Of a DNA stretch of 10,010 nucleotides, positions 6,799 to 10,010 are shown one piece after another. Made by a program: the position numbers and the translations under genes. Under the pieces are notes generated by a model. It made no database searches, had not been told where the DNA came from, and saw only the letters and a list, made by a program, of their open reading frames with translations. The DNA comes from an uncultured Collinsella sp. Lineage in GTDB: Bacteria > Actinomycetota > Coriobacteriia > Coriobacteriales > Coriobacteriaceae. Where the stretch lies: positions 1-10,010 of the forward strand of contig CALBBA010000245.1 in NCBI GenBank assembly GCA_937926755.1, in the 5' to 3' direction. How positions within the stretch are numbered: the stretch's first letter is position 1; each line of letters begins with the position of its first letter.

Positions 6799-6933
6799 CT
6801 ACATCAGCCCGCTCAGGGCGATGTCGACGGCTTCGTTGAGGTCGTCGGTGATGTGGACAAGGTCTGGATCGAGTGGGCTGATCATGCCGGCATCCATCAC
6901 CGGGCCGTTGAGCCAGTCGAACAGGCCCCTCGC
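6799..6933 (-). pseudogene. 3' remnant of a LOG / TIGR00730 family gene
   Basis: The C-terminal 45 or so residues, ending GLFDWLNGPVMDAGMISP then DPDLVHITDDLNEAVDIAL, match the end of LOG-type (cytokinin-riboside monophosphate phosphoribohydrolase-like, 'lysine decarboxylase' fold) proteins. That family carries a WLNG segment, then a D-G-SP turn, a hydrophobic strand and a D-(2-4)-EA helix. The nucleotide-binding part with the PGGxGTxxE motif, which should lie upstream (higher coordinates), is absent. The frame stays open to about 7038, but beyond 6933 the translation has no family resemblance and the DNA turns AT-rich. A normal member has about 180-200 residues, so roughly three quarters is missing. 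The original gene was convergent with degV. I recognise it from motif memory; an alignment would settle the exact break. Confidence 0.65.
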
Positions 6934-6938
6934 GGTAC

Positions 6939-7163
6939 CCACTGGACAAAAAATGGCAAATATGAGTACCGCCACCAAATTAGTAGCAGCAAAATCTCGC
7001 CGGAATTGATCATTTCGATCAATTCCACGTCTTGCCAAGGCTCAAAATTCCGTGTTTAGTGGGTTAGATATATAGAATAATGTGGAATTGGTATTCTATT
7101 CTTACCAAATGTTATGAGACTACATTAACAACAGTACTCATATTTGACGTTATTTGACCACGG
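6939..7163. repeat. AT-rich segment bounded by ~30-bp inverted repeats (possible MITE-like insert or junction)
   Basis: The left end at 6939-6970 and the reverse complement of 7133-7163 align nearly throughout. The inner 13 bases CAAATATGAGTAC are identical; the outer part shares CC-TGG-CAAA-AA-G with a few changes and one gap. The enclosed sequence is much richer in A+T than the genes on either side and codes for nothing recognisable. It carries a strong hairpin GGAATTGATC-ATTTC-GATCAATTCC (7002-7026), TAGAATA/TATTCTA (7073-7098), and TTGGTA/TACCAA (7088-7108). The left border coincides with the break in the LOG gene. No target-site duplication is evident. Confidence 0.45.
7088..7115 (+). 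promoter_or_regulatory. Weak promoter-like sequence upstream of the primase-helicase gene
   Basis: TTGGTA (7088-7093) and TGTTAT (7110-7115), separated by 16 bases, could serve as -35 and -10 boxes. They would leave a leader of about 225 nt. TTGGTA is also one arm of a short inverted repeat, with TACCAA at 7103-7108. Other weak candidates exist nearer the gene (TTACCG 7286-7291 with CATATC 7309-7314), so this assignment is tentative. Confidence 0.2.
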
Positions 7164-7346
7164 AGTCATTCGAGGACCCCTCCCCACGCCGCCAACACGC
7201 CCCATAGCCGCCAAAACACCTTTAACAACAGCCGCCGCACGTTTTGGCACCGGCTAATTGCCACTCACGGATCGGTACCCCACTATTACCGAACCAAAAT
7301 CGAAGTCGCATATCTCATAAAGCTGAAATGACGTACCCTCATCCCA
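7164..7346. other. Non-coding stretch before the primase-helicase gene
   Basis: GC-rich again and cytosine-skewed on the plus strand, with three GCCGCC-type repeats (about 7186-7237). A loose inverted pair GCCGCCAAAAC (7207-7217) / GTTTTGGCACCGGC (7241-7254) is present. I see no open reading frame with a start site, no RNA gene and no clear Shine-Dalgarno before 7347. Confidence 0.3.
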
Positions 7347-9977
7347 ATGAACGCTGACAAGAATGGCATTCAAATGAGCAACGCCGTGCATCAATACGCC
7401 CTTTTCGGGAACGCCTTATTCAAACTCAATAAAACGGTTGTCCACGCTTCAGATCCGCGTAAGCAGATCGTAATCTGTAGCAACGGTCCAGACATCCGTT
7501 ACGCAACACTCGAAGAATGGGACAAAGCCGGCAAATCTTTCGGCGAACGTGCACAGACCGAGGGCATCGTTACCAGCGCGAGCCCAGCGCGCGACAAACT
7601 CGAGCTCTTTCGCAATCTTTTTACCGGCCGCAAAGATGTGCACGCTCACGGGTATCGCAGAAAAGACGGGGGCATCGGCTATACACCCGCCTGCGCAAAT
7701 GAGTGGAAGCCAGGCATTTGCCCCAAAGCAAACCATCACAGAATTAAATGCGCTGAATGTCGCAGCCGCACATTCCTTGAGCTGAACGATGCCGCCATTA
7801 TCGCCCATTTCAAAGGCAGCGACGACAGGCTCCGGGACGTCATAGGTCAATATGTTCTCGACAAAGACTGCAACACAAATGTCCTTGTCATTGATTTTGA
7901 CAAAGCCGATTGGAAAGAAGCGACAAACGCTATCAGGCTTGTCGTAAAAAACCATGGAATTAACGCTGCGGTCGAGCGATCAAGGTCAGGCAACGGCGCG
8001 CATATCTGGTTTTTCTTCCTAGAACCTATAAACGCAAAGACAGCACGAGATTTCGGTAGCTGCCTTATCGCCGAAGCAGCGGCACTCAACAAGACAATCA
8101 CCTTCGAAGCCTTTGACCGAATGATACCCGCGCAGTCCACCATTCCTGAAGGCGGCTTTGGAAATCTCATTGCGCTGCCCTTTCAGGGAAAAGCGCAGCG
8201 GGAAGGAAACAGCGTATTTGTTGACGAACGATTCGAGCCCTTTCCCGACCAATGGCTTTACCTTTCGCAAATCCAACTAATCTCGCGTGCGACGGTGGAT
8301 CGTCTGATCGAGGACACCAAAAACAAACCGCTTGGAATAGCAACAGCTGCAGCGACAAACAAAACCAGGCGCAATGTCCAAAAGCCACGAAAGCGGCTCC
8401 CGCTCACGCCACGAGACTTCCCCTCGAACCTGCTCGTCACACAAGCCGATATGCTCTACATCCCCGAAAAGTCTCTGAGCCCGGCAGCTCAAATGGAAAT
8501 CCGCAGGCTTGCGACATTTGCCAACCCGGAGTTCTTCCGTGCGCAATCTATGCATCAATCAGTATTCGGCAAACCGCGACTCATAGACCTCAGCGAACTT
8601 AGAGATGGCCGCGTCGCGATTCCCAGAGGCTGCAAAGCCCAACTTGAGCAGCTGATTCAAGAAGCCCACGTTACTGCCCATTATTCAGACGAACGTAGCA
8701 CAGGCAATCCAATTGAGATGGCATTCAAAGGGACCCTTCATCCCGAACAGCAAATTGCCGCCGACCAGATGCTTGAATACGAAGACGGAATCATGTCTGC
8801 GCCAACGGGCTTCGGTAAAACCGTCATCGGAGCTTATCTTATTGCCGCCGTTGGTCTTCCGGCGCTCGTCATTGTTTCAAAGACCGCGCTCATAGCCCAA
8901 TGGAAATCGCAGCTCGAACGATTTCTCGACATTACGGACACCAGAGAGCCGGTCCGAACGCCAAAAGGACGAATCAGCAAAAAGCAACCTCCCCTTATTG
9001 GACAAATCGGAGGGGGCAAAACCGCCGTCAGCGGCCTTATCGACGTCGCTTCCTTTCAGTCGCTATCTGGCAAAGACTCCCAAACCGGGGAGCCGATAGT
9101 TAAGAACCTTGTTCGTAATTACGGCCTCATTATCTGCGACGAATGCCACCATGCTGCCGCGCCACAGCTCGAGCTCGTCCTCAAGTCCGCTCCAGCCAAA
9201 TATATATATGGCCTCTCCGCGACACCCGAGCGCTCCGACGGACTCACGCGGGCGCTCTCGATGCTCTGCGGCCCGCTTCGCTATGTCATCGATCCAAAAA
9301 CGCAGGCAATTCAGCAGGGCATCCAGCGCATCGTTCGACCGAGATTTACCGGCATTCGGCTATCCGCCTACGAGCCGGATGCAAGCTTCAATCAGATTCT
9401 CGATATGCTGTGTGCACATGCGGCAAGAAACGAATTGATTGTCGATGACGCCCTCGAAGCAGCGTCAAACGGTCGACATCCGCTCATACTATCCAAAAGG
9501 AAAAAGCATGCTGAGGAACTGTTCAGGTTGCTTAATGATCGCAGACACGAGCCCATACTCTTAACCGGAGAAATCGGCGCCAAAGAAAGAAAAGCGATAC
9601 TGAACAGTCTTCCCGGCTTTGAGCATGAACATCGAATCATCGTCGCCACCGAAAGCCTTCTGAGCGAGGGCTTCGATCTGTCCTACCTTGACACCCTTTT
9701 CATTGCCACGCCGATATCTTGGGACGGCAGCGTAACGCAGCAGGTGGGCAGACTGCATAGAAGCCACGAGGGCAAGCAACAGGTTGAGATATTCGACTAC
9801 ATTGACCTGTCGATACCCATGCTCGCCCGCATGTACCAGAAAAGACTCAAGACGTACGCCAAGTTGGGGTACGAAATTTATTCAGCAGAGGACAGCGAGC
9901 AACCCGATTACAACATTCTCATAGAGCCGGCAAACGCTATTGAGGCATTAATTAAGGCTCTGTTAGACCAGGATTGA
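7347..9977 (+). CDS. AEP-type primase/polymerase - SF2 helicase fusion (TOTE-type)
   Basis: An 876-residue protein joining a nucleotidyltransferase of the archaeo-eukaryotic primase fold to a DNA helicase. Residues 85-320 match the domain Pfam calls AEP-TOTE: LFRNLFTGRKDV (87-98); a cysteine cluster C116, C125, C135, C138 that likely binds zinc; catalytic VIDFDKADW with Asp183/Asp185; SGNGAHIWFFF with His219; and GGFGNLIALPFQ (269-280). After a basic linker (about 340-355) and a middle region (365-430) comes an XPB/RAD25-like helicase: HPEQQ (465-469), SAPTGFGKT (484-492), DECHH (598-602), SATPER (624-629), and QQVGRLHR (798-805). All catalytic motifs are intact. Residues 1-80 are an extra N-terminal module. 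The start is uncertain: ATG 7347 lacks a Shine-Dalgarno, and ATG 7374 has only a weak one. Codons are less GC-biased than in the left-hand genes, which suggests transfer. A role in defence against mobile DNA, or in element replication, is inference. Confidence 0.92.
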   Translation: MNADKNGIQMSNAVHQYALFGNALFKLNKTVVHASDPRKQIVICSNGPDIRYATLEEWDKAGKSFGERAQTEGIVTSASPARDKLELFRNLFTGRKDVHAHGYRRKDGGIGYTPACANEWKPGICPKANHHRIKCAECRSRTFLELNDAAIIAHFKGSDDRLRDVIGQYVLDKDCNTNVLVIDFDKADWKEATNAIRLVVKNHGINAAVERSRSGNGAHIWFFFLEPINAKTARDFGSCLIAEAAALNKTITFEAFDRMIPAQSTIPEGGFGNLIALPFQGKAQREGNSVFVDERFEPFPDQWLYLSQIQLISRATVDRLIEDTKNKPLGIATAAATNKTRRNVQKPRKRLPLTPRDFPSNLLVTQADMLYIPEKSLSPAAQMEIRRLATFANPEFFRAQSMHQSVFGKPRLIDLSELRDGRVAIPRGCKAQLEQLIQEAHVTAHYSDERSTGNPIEMAFKGTLHPEQQIAADQMLEYEDGIMSAPTGFGKTVIGAYLIAAVGLPALVIVSKTALIAQWKSQLERFLDITDTREPVRTPKGRISKKQPPLIGQIGGGKTAVSGLIDVASFQSLSGKDSQTGEPIVKNLVRNYGLIICDECHHAAAPQLELVLKSAPAKYIYGLSATPERSDGLTRALSMLCGPLRYVIDPKTQAIQQGIQRIVRPRFTGIRLSAYEPDASFNQILDMLCAHAARNELIVDDALEAASNGRHPLILSKRKKHAEELFRLLNDRRHEPILLTGEIGAKERKAILNSLPGFEHEHRIIVATESLLSEGFDLSYLDTLFIATPISWDGSVTQQVGRLHRSHEGKQQVEIFDYIDLSIPMLARMYQKRLKTYAKLGYEIYSAEDSEQPDYNILIEPANAIEALIKALLDQD

Positions 9978-10010
9978 CATTCCGCCCCGTCATCTTCTTG
10001 CGATTGCACA

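Noticed and set aside
6647..7009. 120-residue plus-strand ORF across the palindromes
   Set aside because: The translation mirrors the inverted repeats and the antisense of the LOG remnant; no start signal is seen.
6799..7038. Intact 79-residue minus-strand protein
   Set aside because: Only the last ~45 residues resemble a real family; the first part is fusion of the broken LOG frame with the inserted AT-rich sequence, and no ribosome binding site is seen.
7449..7955. 168-residue minus-strand ORF inside the primase-helicase gene
   Set aside because: Antisense to the conserved AEP domain, with no motifs of its own.
9978..10010. Possible start of another gene or a terminator
   Set aside because: Only 33 bases remain; no stem-loop, ribosome binding site or recognisable coding signal.

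Overview
The window looks like a chromosomal segment of a high-GC, gut-type actinobacterium. I would guess class Coriobacteriia, near Collinsella. The guess rests on the GC-rich codon use of the housekeeping genes, clear Shine-Dalgarno sites, and the flavour of the proteins; no marker gene is present, so it is inference.

Positions 1-3071 (minus strand) hold the front of a phosphate-specific ABC transporter operon, transcribed right to left in the order pstS, pstC, pstA, pstB. The genes are tightly coupled: a 24-nt gap, then two short overlaps. Only the first 94 codons of pstB are inside the window. Its Walker A motif reads GPSVCGTST where GPSGCGKST is expected, so the invariant P-loop lysine and a glycine are missing. 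About 390 bases without a gene precede pstS. They hold the pstS leader, a weak candidate Pho box, the terminator of the next gene and an unexplained 100-base inverted repeat.

Positions 3461-5614 (minus strand) hold a two-gene unit: a HAD-family phosphatase followed by a PepV-type M20 dipeptidase. Diverging from it is a DegV-family fatty-acid-binding protein (5771-6631, plus strand). The shared upstream region contains several small palindromes and a good -10 box.

Positions 6632-7346 are the most irregular part. Two large inverted repeats stand side by side (arms of 19 bp, and of 23/24 bp). They are followed by the 3' remnant of a LOG-type (TIGR00730) gene on the minus strand. Its reading frame loses family resemblance near 6933, where the DNA changes abruptly to an AT-rich stretch bordered by a pair of inverted repeats of about 30 bp (6939-6970 and 7133-7163). 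This reads as the scar of an insertion or replacement.

Positions 7347-9977 (plus strand) encode an intact 876-residue fusion of an archaeo-eukaryotic-type primase/polymerase domain (the kind called AEP-TOTE in Pfam) with a superfamily 2 helicase. Base and codon use are less GC-rich than in the left half, and the gene lies directly beyond the truncated LOG gene. A horizontally acquired defence or conflict module is therefore the best reading. Any partner genes would lie to the right of the window. The last 33 bases hold nothing I can assign.
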